Assembly: GCA_900546885.1 (NCBI GenBank)
Contig: UREN01000085.1
Coordinates: 1 to 7,476 of the forward strand
Origin: an uncultured Oscillospiraceae bacterium
GTDB taxonomy: Bacteria; Bacillota; Clostridia; Oscillospirales; Ruminococcaceae
DNA: 7,476 nt
Reading direction: 5' to 3'
In this document: piece after piece, positions 1 to 6,407 of the stretch
How positions within the stretch are numbered: position 1 is the stretch's first letter
Layout of the letters: every line of letters begins with the position of its first letter
Notes under the pieces: generated by a model
Database searches by the model: none
The model's input: only the letters and a program-made list of their open reading frames with translations
What the model was told of the DNA's origin: nothing
Program-made: the position numbers and the translations under genes

Positions 1-69
1 TTTTTCAAGCAGAAGACGGCATACGAGATCACTGTGTGACTGGAGTTCAGACGTGTGCTCTTCCGATCT
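1..69 (+). other. Illumina P7/TruSeq index adapter (not genomic)
   Basis: Bases 6-29 are the P7 flow-cell sequence, 30-35 are the six-base index CACTGT (reverse complement ACAGTG, which I recall as TruSeq index 5), and 36-69 are the TruSeq read-2 primer site ending in CTTCCGATCT. The five T at 1-5 are the complement of the poly-A seen when reads run past the end of a library molecule. The match is full length and in the correct order, so this is untrimmed adapter. Genome starts at base 70. Confidence 0.99.
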
Positions 70-1399
70 GAAAATAAAAACACTGTATTTTAAGTATCTT
101 GCGGCTGCTTTTGGCAGCGCTTTGGTTACCTCTATCTACTCCATTGTAGACATGGCCATGGTGGGCAAATACCACGGCCCGGCGGGCACGGCAGCCCTGG
201 CGGTGGTGGCGCCTGTTTGGAACATTATTTACAGTTTGGGGCTTCTGATGGGGATAGGTGGCTCTGTCCTTTTTAGCACAATTCGAGGCAAAGGGGAAGG
301 GGAAACACGCCGCTCCAACGAATACTTTACCGTTTCCATGGCAGGCTCGCTTGTTTTGGCCCTGGCCGCCTGGGCCGCCATTGCCTGTTGGGATCGGCCT
401 TTGCTGCAATTCTTTGGGGCAGAAGGGGAAACTTTAACCCTGGCACGAGAATATGTCCGGCCAATCAAATTTGTAATTCCCTGCTTTTTATTTACGCAGA
501 CGCTGGCGGCTTACCTGCGAAATGACAGGAACCCGGCATTGGCCACCGCCGGTGTGCTGGCGGGCGGCATTTTCAATGTGTTTGGCGATTACTTCTTTGT
601 TTTTACCTGCGACATGGGGGCGTTTGGCGCCGGGCTGGCCACCGCCATTGGCACCGTAATTTCCATTCTTGTTATGTCGTCCCACTTCTTCTTGAAGAAA
701 AACACGCTGCGGCTGGTGCGGCCCACGCACTTCTTTGGCAAGCTGCGGGAAATTTCGGTCACGGGCTTCTCTACGTTTTTCATTGATATTGCCATGGGCA
801 TTTTGACCATTCTGTTCAACCGGCAAATCATGGCCTATTTGGGCACAAACGCCCTTTCGGTATACGGCGTAATTGTCAACATCAGCACATTTGTGCAGTG
901 CTGCGCCTACAGCGTTGGGCAGGCTTCACAGCCTATTCTTTCCACCAATTTCGGCGCAGGCAAGGGGCAGCGCATTCGCCAAACGCTGCGCTATGCGCTT
1001 GGCACAACAACCTTTTTCGGCCTTTTTTGGACAGTGCTTTGCCTTGCAGTGCCCAATTGCTTTATTCACCTGTTTATGGCCCCTACACCGCAGGTTTTGG
1101 AAATTGCCCCAATGATTATTCGGTGTTACAGCCTGTCCTTCCTGCTGCTGCCTTTGAATATTTTTTCCACCTATTACTTCCAGTCAGTTATGAAGCCGAA
1201 AACAGCCTTTGCGGTTTCTATTTTGCGTGGGCTGATTATCAGCGGCATTCTGATTCTTCTGCTGCCGGTAGTTTCCGGCGCGAATTCCATTTGGTTCGCC
1301 ATGCCGCTTACCGAGTTCGCAGTGGCAATTTATGTTGTGTGCATGATTGCCCGTTATACAAAGCAATTATCAGCAGAAAGGAAGGCAACCGATGAATAA
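70..1399 (+). CDS. MATE-family multidrug/cation efflux transporter, 5'-truncated by adapter
   Basis: This is a polytopic inner-membrane antiporter of the MATE (NorM/MepA-like) family, which exports drugs or metabolites using a Na+ or H+ gradient; the substrate cannot be told from sequence. About 442 genomic residues remain, close to the family's usual 440-460. Numbering from the lysine codon at 71, visible family signatures are VDMAMVG (about 26-32) in the first helix, LRNDRNP (149-155), NVFGDYFFVF (169-178) followed by a GAGLATAIG stretch, and in the second half GQASQPILSTNFGAGKG (from 283). Hydrophobic segments throughout fit about 12 helices in two similar halves. The true start codon is missing: the open frame continues upstream only through adapter, as MCSSDL from GTG 53. 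I estimate 5-15 residues are lost. The stop TAA (1397-1399) overlaps the next gene's ATG by 8 nt, so the two are probably co-transcribed and translationally coupled. Confidence 0.93.
1377..1385 (+). promoter_or_regulatory. Shine-Dalgarno site of the cytidylate kinase-like gene
   Basis: AAAGGAAGG lies inside the end of the MATE gene, 6 nt before ATG 1392. It fixes the start of the kinase-like protein at 1392 rather than at the in-frame ATG 45 bases upstream. Confidence 0.7.
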
Positions 1400-1991
1400 G
1401 ATTATTACCATTGGGCGGGAATTTGGCAGCAGCGGCCGTGAGTTTGGCCGCCGGCTGTCGGAAACACTGGGCGTTGCTTACTATGACCAGGAAATCATCA
1501 GCGAAATTGCCAAACGGACATCCCTGTCCGAAAAGTATGTGCAGGCGGTGGTGGAGCACCGGCCCTCGTTTTCTTTTCCCATCCATATAGGAAGAAGCTT
1601 TTACCCCTCGGCAAACCCGGCATTTGAGCAAACCATGACGGTTTATCAGGAACAGGCGCGCATCATTACCGAAATGGCCGCAAAGTCGGACTGTGTGATT
1701 GTTGGCCGCTGTGCAGATTATATTTTGCAGGAATACAGGCCCTTTCGAATTTTTGTCTACGCAGATATGGCAAGCAAAATCAAGCGGTGCAGGGAGAAGG
1801 GGCCAGAGGAAGAGGCATTGTCCGAGAAAGAGCTGAGGCAGAAGATTTCCGGCATAGATAAAAAGCGCGCCAAGTATTATGCTTTCTACACGGGCCACGC
1901 ATGGGGCGATAAACTGAATTTTGACCTTTGCGTGAACACAACACAAACCGTCATCAAAGAGATAGTGCCTGCCATTGCAAAACTGTTTTGA
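1392..1991 (+). CDS. Cytidylate kinase-like family protein (P-loop NMP kinase-like)
   Basis: This 199-residue protein belongs to the cytidylate kinase-like family (AAK_33 type) common in Clostridia. The N-terminus MNKIITIGREFGSSGRE is the family's modified P-loop: G8-x3-G12-S-S-G15-R16-E17, with arginine where classical Walker A has lysine. Further family marks are YDQEII (31-36), VGRCADYIL (104-112) and DKKRAKYY (156-163) followed by YTGHAWGD (166-173). The family resembles CMP kinase in fold, but lysine replacement and separation from true cmk mean the substrate is unproven. I chose ATG 1392 over an upstream in-frame ATG at 1347 because homology begins with MNKIITI and AAAGGAAGG at 1377-1385 sits 6 nt before it. 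It overlaps the upstream MATE gene by 8 nt, suggesting one operon. The stop is TGA 1989-1991. Confidence 0.9.
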   Translation: MNKIITIGREFGSSGREFGRRLSETLGVAYYDQEIISEIAKRTSLSEKYVQAVVEHRPSFSFPIHIGRSFYPSANPAFEQTMTVYQEQARIITEMAAKSDCVIVGRCADYILQEYRPFRIFVYADMASKIKRCREKGPEEEALSEKELRQKISGIDKKRAKYYAFYTGHAWGDKLNFDLCVNTTQTVIKEIVPAIAKLF

Positions 1992-2199
1992 CGCTGCCCG
2001 GCCCACCGGCCAAGGGCACGGATGAAAACAGGCGGCAAAGGCCCTTGTGCCACAGGCTTGGTGCAGGCCCGCCGGGCCGAAAGGAAAAGACGGTAAAAGG
2101 AAGGGGCGCCATCTTATAAGGGCGGCCGGGCAAAAACGGCAAAAGAATGCAGGCAGGCTTGAGAGAAAGCGCTTCTTGCCCTCTGGCCGGGGGCATCTC

Positions 2200-2228
2200 T
2201 TGCAAACATGCGCTATTTGTGTCATAAT
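2200..2228 (+). promoter_or_regulatory. Putative sigma-A-type promoter for nrdR
   Basis: A -35-like TTGCAA (2200-2205, 4 of 6 consensus) and a -10-like CATAAT (2223-2228, 5 of 6) are separated by 17 nt, the optimal spacing. Transcription would start near 2235, giving a leader of about 58 nt before ATG 2293. A 6-bp inverted repeat TTGTGT/ACACAA (2217-2222, 2232-2237) surrounds the -10 box and could be an operator. The call rests on motif match only. Confidence 0.5.
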
Positions 2229-2275
2229 AAAACACAAGATATGGGCTGGCAGGGTGTGGCCGGCCACAGGAATGC

Positions 2276-2285
2276 AAGAGGAGGT
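2276..2285 (+). promoter_or_regulatory. Strong Shine-Dalgarno site of nrdR
   Basis: AAGAGGAGGT contains GGAGG ending at 2284, 8 nt before ATG 2293. It selects that ATG over the long upstream open frame. Confidence 0.8.
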
Positions 2286-2292
2286 TGCCCCC

Positions 2293-2766
2293 ATGAAGTG
2301 CCCTTATTGCGGTGAGATAGAATCTAAGGTAATCGATTCCCGCCCGGCAGATGACGGAAGCCGCATTCGCCGCCGCCGCGAATGCCTTTCGTGCCAAAAG
2401 CGCTTTACCACTTATGAAATTGTAGAAACGGTGCCGCTGATGGTGGTGAAGCGCGACCATTCGCGCGAGGCGTTCAACCGCCAAAAGCTTTTGAACGGGC
2501 TGATGCGCGCGTGTGAAAAGCGCCCGGTCTCTTATGAGCAGATGGAAAAAGCGGTGGATAATATTGAGCAGGCGCTTTTGAACTCGTATGAGCGGGAAGT
2601 GACCAGCATGCACATTGGTGAGCTGGCCATGCAGGAACTGAAGAAAATTGATGAGGTAGCCTATGTGCGCTTTGCATCGGTATACCGTCAGTTCAGCGAT
2701 ATTGACACATTTATGAACGAACTCTCCGAGCTGCTGGCCAAGCGCTCAAAACACAGCAAAGAATAA
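2293..2766 (+). CDS. nrdR: Transcriptional repressor NrdR (zinc ribbon plus ATP-cone)
   Basis: NrdR is the ATP/dATP-sensing repressor of ribonucleotide reductase operons, binding tandem NrdR boxes in their promoters. The 157-residue product has the family's usual length and begins MKCPYCG. A zinc ribbon is formed by C3, C6, C31 and C34, with the conserved basic stretch [10 protein letters not shown] (25-34) and RFTTYE (37-42). The ATP-cone spans about 49-139 and ends with the typical [12 protein letters not shown] (123-134). The start at 2293 is fixed by homology and by GGAGG 8 nt upstream. No nrd genes are visible in the window, so targets lie elsewhere. The last 21 bases (2746-2766) overlap the convergent DUF4363 gene on the other strand, leaving no intergenic space for a terminator. 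Confidence 0.98.
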   Translation: MKCPYCGEIESKVIDSRPADDGSRIRRRRECLSCQKRFTTYEIVETVPLMVVKRDHSREAFNRQKLLNGLMRACEKRPVSYEQMEKAVDNIEQALLNSYEREVTSMHIGELAMQELKKIDEVAYVRFASVYRQFSDIDTFMNELSELLAKRSKHSKE

Positions 2767-3114
2767 ATGGCGCGCAGCCTGCACCTGCGCACAGAACCTG
2801 TCGGCCTCGCTCAAAAGGTCCGGCAGGTTCTCTTCGTTCAGAAAACCGCGCAGGCCCGCAAGGCTGACGGCAATGGCCCCAACCCCCGTGCGCTGGCTGA
2901 ACATCTCAAGCCCGGCCCGGTGCCGGGAAAAATATTCTTCTGCATGCGCCAGCGTGGCCTCTGCGGCGGCAAAGTCTCCGGCCAGGGCCTGCTGCTTCAG
3001 CGCCTGCGCGTTGCCGCATAAAGTTTGCGTCACGCGGGCAGAATAGATTTCGCAGTATGCGCTGAACCCAAGGGCAAATACAAAAATAAGCACGGCGGCA
3101 ATGGTGCGGCGCAT
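2746..3114 (-). CDS. DUF4363 family membrane-anchored protein
   Basis: This 122-residue protein fits the DUF4363 family, whose function is unknown. It has one N-terminal hydrophobic helix (about residues 4-20) behind MRR, then a mostly alpha-helical, probably extracytoplasmic domain. Family-like features are alternating helices with small alanine-rich turns, [16 protein letters not shown] (59-74) and a following amphipathic helix ending [11 protein letters not shown] (87-97). The start ATG (3114-3112) lies one base after the stop of the upstream DUF421 gene (TGA-T-ATG). The pair is therefore almost certainly one transcript with coupled translation, and AAAGGGGG in the end of the DUF421 gene can serve as ribosome binding site. 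DUF421-DUF4363 pairing recurs in Clostridia, as far as I know. The final 21 bases overlap nrdR on the opposite strand. Confidence 0.8.
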   Translation of the reverse strand: MRRTIAAVLIFVFALGFSAYCEIYSARVTQTLCGNAQALKQQALAGDFAAAEATLAHAEEYFSRHRAGLEMFSQRTGVGAIAVSLAGLRGFLNEENLPDLLSEADRFCAQVQAARHLFFAVF

Positions 3115-3115
3115 A

Positions 3116-3808
3116 TCAGGCGCCCCCTTTCGGCTTTGGCTTTTTGGTTACAAGCTGTGTTTCCCCGGCGTCGTTGCACAGCAAAACAAGCACATCGCCC
3201 AGCGCCGTGTGTGCCTGGCGCAGGTATGCCAGCACCCATTCCCGCGTGAGGCCCAGGGCCGCAAGTGAATCGTCTGCCCAGTCTCCGTCAATAAGGACGG
3301 GAAGGCTGGGCAGTTTTGCTTTGGGCGGCTTCAGCCCCAGTGAGCCGTTGGCGGCGCTGTCTGCCGCAAAGGTGCGCTGCACGCTGACGCTGCCATTCGT
3401 CTCCACAACGGCAAGGGCTACGTCAGAAAGCTCGAAAATATCTTTGGCGCGCAGGGCTTCCAGCAGGTCGTCGGGGGTGAAGCGCAGCTCTTTCAGGCGC
3501 TTCTGGTCAATGACGCCTTCCCGCACCACAATGCGCGGTCGGCCGGAGACAAGGCGCTGTGCCCGGCGAAAGCGCACGCACAGGGCAGAGACCAGTATTT
3601 CACATGCCACAATCAGAAAAACGGTCAGCATGCTGGTGACAAGGGGGACGTCGGGCGATTCAATGGAAAGCGACGCAAGGTTTGAAATGAGGATGGTAGA
3701 TACCAGCTCGGAGGGCTGCAGCTCTCCGAGCTGTTTTTTGCCCATCAGGCGCATGGCGGCCACAATCAGCACATACACCACAAGCGTGCGAAGCACCAAC
3801 AGAAACAC
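3116..3808 (-). CDS. DUF421 (YetF-like) membrane protein
   Basis: This protein of about 230 residues belongs to the DUF421/YetF family: an N-terminal membrane part of about three helices and a C-terminal cytoplasmic domain. Numbering from ATG 3814, the hallmark RLMGKKQLGELQPSELV (22-38) leads into a second helix (ILISNLASLSIE, 41-52), a third helix spans about 58-78, and the soluble domain opens with GRPRIVVREGVID (91-103) and contains DVALAVVETNGSVSV (131-145). A proline/lysine-rich insert and tail (about 161-168 and 224-230) are less conserved. DUF421 proteins such as 2Duf are linked to spore inner-membrane properties and heat resistance in Bacillus; the same role here is inference. I prefer GTG 3808 as start: AAGGAGG lies 7 nt before it but only 1 nt before ATG 3814. 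The divergent promoter region carries a forespore-like promoter for this unit. Confidence 0.93.
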   Translation of the reverse strand: MFLLVLRTLVVYVLIVAAMRLMGKKQLGELQPSELVSTILISNLASLSIESPDVPLVTSMLTVFLIVACEILVSALCVRFRRAQRLVSGRPRIVVREGVIDQKRLKELRFTPDDLLEALRAKDIFELSDVALAVVETNGSVSVQRTFAADSAANGSLGLKPPKAKLPSLPVLIDGDWADDSLAALGLTREWVLAYLRQAHTALGDVLVLLCNDAGETQLVTKKPKPKGGA

Positions 3809-3815
3809 AAACATG

Positions 3816-3822
3816 CCTCCTT
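3816..3822 (-). promoter_or_regulatory. Shine-Dalgarno site that bears on the DUF421 start
   Basis: On the minus strand AAGGAGG is a near-perfect anti-16S match. One base separates it from ATG 3814, too close for efficient initiation, while the in-frame GTG at codon 3 (3808-3806) is 7 nt away. This favours GTG initiation; the difference is only two residues. Confidence 0.6.
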
Positions 3823-3841
3823 TTTCGAACGGGGCTGCCTG

Positions 3842-3871
3842 TAATATGCCCCTGCTGGATTAAACGCAAAC
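3842..3871 (-). promoter_or_regulatory. Putative forespore (sigma-G/sigma-F-type) promoter for DUF421-DUF4363
   Basis: Read on the minus strand, CATATTA (3848-3842) matches the sigma-G -10 consensus CATAHTA at all seven positions and is preceded by GGGG, a feature of sigma-F -10 elements. Eighteen bases upstream, GTTTG (3871-3867) matches the -35 consensus GHATR at four of five positions. Transcription would begin near 3835, about 27 nt before the GTG start. The consensus is from Bacillus subtilis; use here is inferred. Confidence 0.45.
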
Positions 3872-3887
3872 ACTTTTCGCCATACTG
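3858..3887 (+). promoter_or_regulatory. Putative forespore (sigma-G-type) promoter for the ger operon
   Basis: GATTA (3858-3862, four of five to GHATR) and CATACTG (3881-3887, six of seven to CATAHTA) are separated by 18 nt, the sigma-G spacing. Transcription would begin near 3894, giving a short leader that starts just before the AAAAAGGAG ribosome binding site. GerA-type operons are known to be transcribed by sigma-G in the forespore, so the motif agrees with the gene content. The -35 boxes of this and the opposing promoter are interleaved. Confidence 0.5.
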
Positions 3888-3894
3888 ATACTGA

Positions 3895-3903
3895 AAAAAG
3901 GAG
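3895..3903 (+). promoter_or_regulatory. Shine-Dalgarno site of the germinant receptor A-subunit gene
   Basis: AAAAAGGAG ends 9 nt before ATG 3913. It supports that start, which is also where the family's N-terminal region begins. Confidence 0.7.
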
Positions 3904-3912
3904 CGTGGGAAT

Positions 3913-5376
3913 ATGGAAGAAAGACTTTCCCCAAGCCTTGCACAGAACAAACAGGCGCTAAAAGAGCAGTTCGGCGGAACGGTGGATTTGTACCTGAAAG
4001 ACGTGCAGCTTTGCGGCATACCCTGCTGCATCTGCATGTTCGAAGGGCTTTCCAGCATTGAGCGGCTGTGGATTATGATGCTGGATTCCCTTTCCAAGCC
4101 GCAGGTAATGCCGCGCAGCGGTGAAGAATTGTTGGCATTTTTGCATGACCGGACAGCTATTCCACTGGAGGCAAAGCGTTTAAGCACCTTTGCCGAGGTG
4201 CGCACCCAGCTTACGGCAGGCACAAGCGTCATTTTGATAGACGGTGCGGCCCAGGCGCTGGTTTTATCTACCCAAAGCATGCAGTTTCGCTCTGTGTCCG
4301 AGCCAAGCGGAGAAAATAATCTGCGCGGTTCACGCGAGGGCTTTGTGGAATTGCTGCGTGTAAACATCAGCCTTGTGCGCAGGCTGGTGCGCACACAGAC
4401 CTTTATGGCAGAAACACTTACCTGCGGCGAAAAAACACAGACGGAACTGGCGCTGCTGTATGACAGGAAACTGGTGTCACAGCCTTTGCTGGCCGAAATC
4501 CGTCGCCGCGCCAGTCAGGCCAAACTGCCTTTTGTGTTTGACACGGGCTATCTTGCTCCGTTTTTGCAGCGGGGGTATTTTTCGTTTTTTCAATCTGTGG
4601 GATATACAGAGAGGCCCGACACAGCCGCGGCCAAGATATGCGAGGGGAAAATTGTGCTAATGGCAAACGGCAGCCCCTTTGCCATGCTTGTTCCGTATTT
4701 TTTCAGTGAAAATTTTTCCAGCATGGACGATTATTCGGAAAAAGCCTATTTTGCCACGCTAGTGCGCTGCCTGAAGTATGCTGCATTTCTGATAGCGGTG
4801 ATGCTTCAGGGGGTGTTTGTCAGCATTGCAAATTTCACACCGGAACTTTTGCCCAAAGAGATGCTATATAAAATAGCGGCCAGCGAGCAGGCCACGCCGC
4901 TTCCGCTTTTTTTGGAGGCGATGCTGGTGACGTTTCTTCTGGAGATTGTGCGGGAGGCTGGCCTGCGCCTTCCCAAGCCCATCGGCCATTCCGTCAGCCT
5001 TGTGGCGGCGCTTATTGTGGGTGACGCCGCGGTTTCGGCAGGGCTTGTGGGCACGCCTGTTGTCATTGTGGCGGCCCTGACGGCCATTTGCACTTTTGTA
5101 GTTCCCTCGCTGTACGAGCCCATCACTGTGCTGCGCCTTCTGTTCATTCTGGCAGGCGGGCTGCTGGGCCCGCTGGGCATTGCAGGCATGTTTTTCTGCA
5201 TGCTGGTGTCGGCCAGCGGCATGCACGCATTCGGCATTCCATATCTTGCACCCATCGCGCCCTCAACGGGCGGGTTTCTGCGGGACGGCATCATCCGCCT
5301 TGCGTGGCCCTCGCTTGCAAAAAAGGCATTCACCGTGCGGGACCTTCCGCAGGATGAAAAGGGGGACACGCCATGA
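3913..5376 (+). CDS. Spore germination protein, GerA family (germinant receptor A subunit)
   Basis: This 487-residue protein is the A subunit of a nutrient germinant receptor, which sits in the spore inner membrane with B and C subunits and triggers germination. Length is normal for the family. The N-terminal cytoplasmic part (1 to about 285) carries SEP (129-131), RGSREGFVE (138-146), NISLVRR (151-157), the hallmark YTERPD (231-236), EGK (244-246) and NGSP (252-255). The membrane part has hydrophobic segments near 286-306, 330-347, 359-399 (two) and 405-434, with EIVREAGLRLPKPIG (344-358), typical of GerA proteins. A short polar cytoplasmic tail follows. Oddities: a cysteine cluster C34, C38, C39, C41 in the N-terminal domain, and NISLVRRLV where classical members have a longer arginine run. 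The TGA (5374-5376) overlaps the next ATG in ATGA, implying coupling. The germinant cannot be predicted. Confidence 0.95.
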   Translation: MEERLSPSLAQNKQALKEQFGGTVDLYLKDVQLCGIPCCICMFEGLSSIERLWIMMLDSLSKPQVMPRSGEELLAFLHDRTAIPLEAKRLSTFAEVRTQLTAGTSVILIDGAAQALVLSTQSMQFRSVSEPSGENNLRGSREGFVELLRVNISLVRRLVRTQTFMAETLTCGEKTQTELALLYDRKLVSQPLLAEIRRRASQAKLPFVFDTGYLAPFLQRGYFSFFQSVGYTERPDTAAAKICEGKIVLMANGSPFAMLVPYFFSENFSSMDDYSEKAYFATLVRCLKYAAFLIAVMLQGVFVSIANFTPELLPKEMLYKIAASEQATPLPLFLEAMLVTFLLEIVREAGLRLPKPIGHSVSLVAALIVGDAAVSAGLVGTPVVIVAALTAICTFVVPSLYEPITVLRLLFILAGGLLGPLGIAGMFFCMLVSASGMHAFGIPYLAPIAPSTGGFLRDGIIRLAWPSLAKKAFTVRDLPQDEKGDTP

Positions 5377-6407
5377 ACAATCGCAAGGTCACCCGCCGCA
5401 CCAGCCTGGCAACCCTGCTGCTTTTGGCGCTTTCGGCGGACATTGTGGTGCGCCCTTTTGCCACACAGGCCGCCGCAAGCGCTGTGCAGAGTGTTTGGAT
5501 GGCAGCCTATGATACCCTTGCCGTGCTGGCCCTTTTGGCCCTGGCCATGTCTGGCACATCAGGCAGTATGGACGGCCAGATGCGGGCGCAGCACTCCAAA
5601 CCGGCCCTTTTCATCTGGTTGCTTGCCTTTTCTTTTTCCGGTGGGGCTGCGCTTTTGAAAGCAGAAGAGTTTTACCGCTATATCAGCGACGTCCCTCTGC
5701 CCGCCGTTGTCACGGCCGCCGTGCTGCTTACCGGGGCCGGGTATGCTGCCTGCTGCGGTTTCGAGACGCTAAGCCGCACGGCGCAGGTTGTTTTCTGGCT
5801 GTTTGCGGCCAGCGTGTTTTTGCTGTTTGTGTCAAATGCCGGCGGCATGCGCATCACCAACCTGGAATGGCAGACAGCCCCGTGGAAAGACAGCGTTCCC
5901 AGCGCCATTCAGGGGTTTTCGCTTTCTGCAGAATGGCTTTTATTTTTGATGATGGAGCCCGGCGGCCCTGCCCGCCGGCTGAAAAGCGCGGCAGGAATTT
6001 TGGCAAAACTGTTTGTTCTGTTTTGCGGCCTGTGCATTCTTTCCGAGTTGGTGCTTGGCCGCGCGGGCGCAGCACAGCTTCAGGCGGCGCACACGCTGGC
6101 ACGCCTGGGGGGCCTGTCGGTGTTCCGCCGCTTTGACGCCCTGCACACGGGCATCTGGATGCTGGCTATGCTGGTGAAACTTGCACTGATGATATTCGGT
6201 GTCAAGCAGGCCCTAGGGCGCCTGGCGCCCCAGAAATTCAAAGCAGAACGGGGCATCCCTGCAGTTTTTGCCGTTCTGGCGGGTGCGTGTGTGGCTGCAG
6301 CCGTGCCGGCGGCCGCGCGGGGCAGCGTTAGCACGGCCATCACGGCAGTTGGTTTTGCCGCCCTTCTGCTGGCCGGGGTAAGGAGGCATGCACAATGCGC
6401 AAAATAA
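5373..6407 (+). CDS. GerB-family spore permease (germinant receptor B subunit)
   Basis: This 344-residue, very hydrophobic protein is the B subunit, related to amino acid permeases (APC-type fold, Spore_permease family); B subunits are thought to contribute to germinant recognition. Around ten hydrophobic segments can be seen, near 11-29, 41-60, 77-95, 108-128, 136-155, 177-195, 208-229, 255-277, 295-312 and 318-336. The best family evidence is the C-terminal block HTLARLGGLSVFRRFDALHTGIWMLA, split here as HTLARLGGL (240-248), FRRFDAL (251-257) and IWMLAMLVK (261-269), which corresponds to the conserved 'RlDal..iWi...K' region of GerB proteins. It is slightly shorter than the usual 360-370 residues and its N-terminal half is divergent. 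AAAAGGGGG at 5357-5365 lies 7 nt before ATG 5373. It overlaps the A-subunit gene by 4 nt and the C-subunit gene by 13 nt. Confidence 0.9.
   Translation: MNNRKVTRRTSLATLLLLALSADIVVRPFATQAAASAVQSVWMAAYDTLAVLALLALAMSGTSGSMDGQMRAQHSKPALFIWLLAFSFSGGAALLKAEEFYRYISDVPLPAVVTAAVLLTGAGYAACCGFETLSRTAQVVFWLFAASVFLLFVSNAGGMRITNLEWQTAPWKDSVPSAIQGFSLSAEWLLFLMMEPGGPARRLKSAAGILAKLFVLFCGLCILSELVLGRAGAAQLQAAHTLARLGGLSVFRRFDALHTGIWMLAMLVKLALMIFGVKQALGRLAPQKFKAERGIPAVFAVLAGACVAAAVPAAARGSVSTAITAVGFAALLLAGVRRHAQCAK
6379..6386 (+). promoter_or_regulatory. Near-perfect Shine-Dalgarno site of the C-subunit gene
   Basis: TAAGGAGG lies within the end of the B-subunit gene, 8 nt before ATG 6395. It identifies that ATG rather than the out-of-frame ATG at 6388, and allows strong independent initiation of the C subunit. 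Confidence 0.85.

Larger units (their letters stand above)
1992..2292. other. Intergenic region between the kinase-like gene and nrdR
   Basis: No protein-coding signal is convincing in these 301 bases. The nrdR frame stays open back to 2047, but that extension is a basic, low-complexity peptide unlike any NrdR. The region holds several GC-rich inverted repeats: CAAGGGC/GCCCTTG at 2011-2017 and 2041-2047 (23-nt loop), GGCCC/GGGCC at 2066-2070 and 2074-2078 (3-nt loop), and TGCCC/GGGCA at 2177-2181 and 2191-2195 (9-nt loop). None is followed by a T-run, so no canonical intrinsic terminator can be called. A sigma-A-like promoter for nrdR occupies 2200-2228. Confidence 0.6.

Noticed and set aside
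47..409. Minus-strand frame at the left end
   Set aside because: Its C-terminus (IGRAHV) is adapter-encoded and the rest is antisense to the MATE gene.
2066..2078. GGCCC/GGGCC hairpin as intrinsic terminator of the MATE-kinase operon
   Set aside because: It is followed by GAAAGGAAAA rather than a T-run on the plus strand, so a canonical terminator is not supported.
2047..2292. In-frame upstream extension of nrdR (82 codons)
   Set aside because: NrdR proteins start at MKCPYC; the extension is a basic low-complexity peptide, and GGAGG sits directly before ATG 2293.
1308..2294. 328-codon open frame on the minus strand
   Set aside because: It is antisense to the cytidylate kinase-like gene, has no recognisable family, is cysteine/proline/phenylalanine-rich in the manner of shadow frames, and no ribosome binding site was evident.
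3144..3863. 239-codon open frame on the plus strand, antisense to the DUF421 gene
   Set aside because: Serine/arginine-rich shadow of a clearly recognisable DUF421 gene; no family resemblance.
4806..5369. 187-codon minus-strand frame antisense to the GerA-family gene
   Set aside because: Low-complexity shadow frame within a well-conserved coding region.
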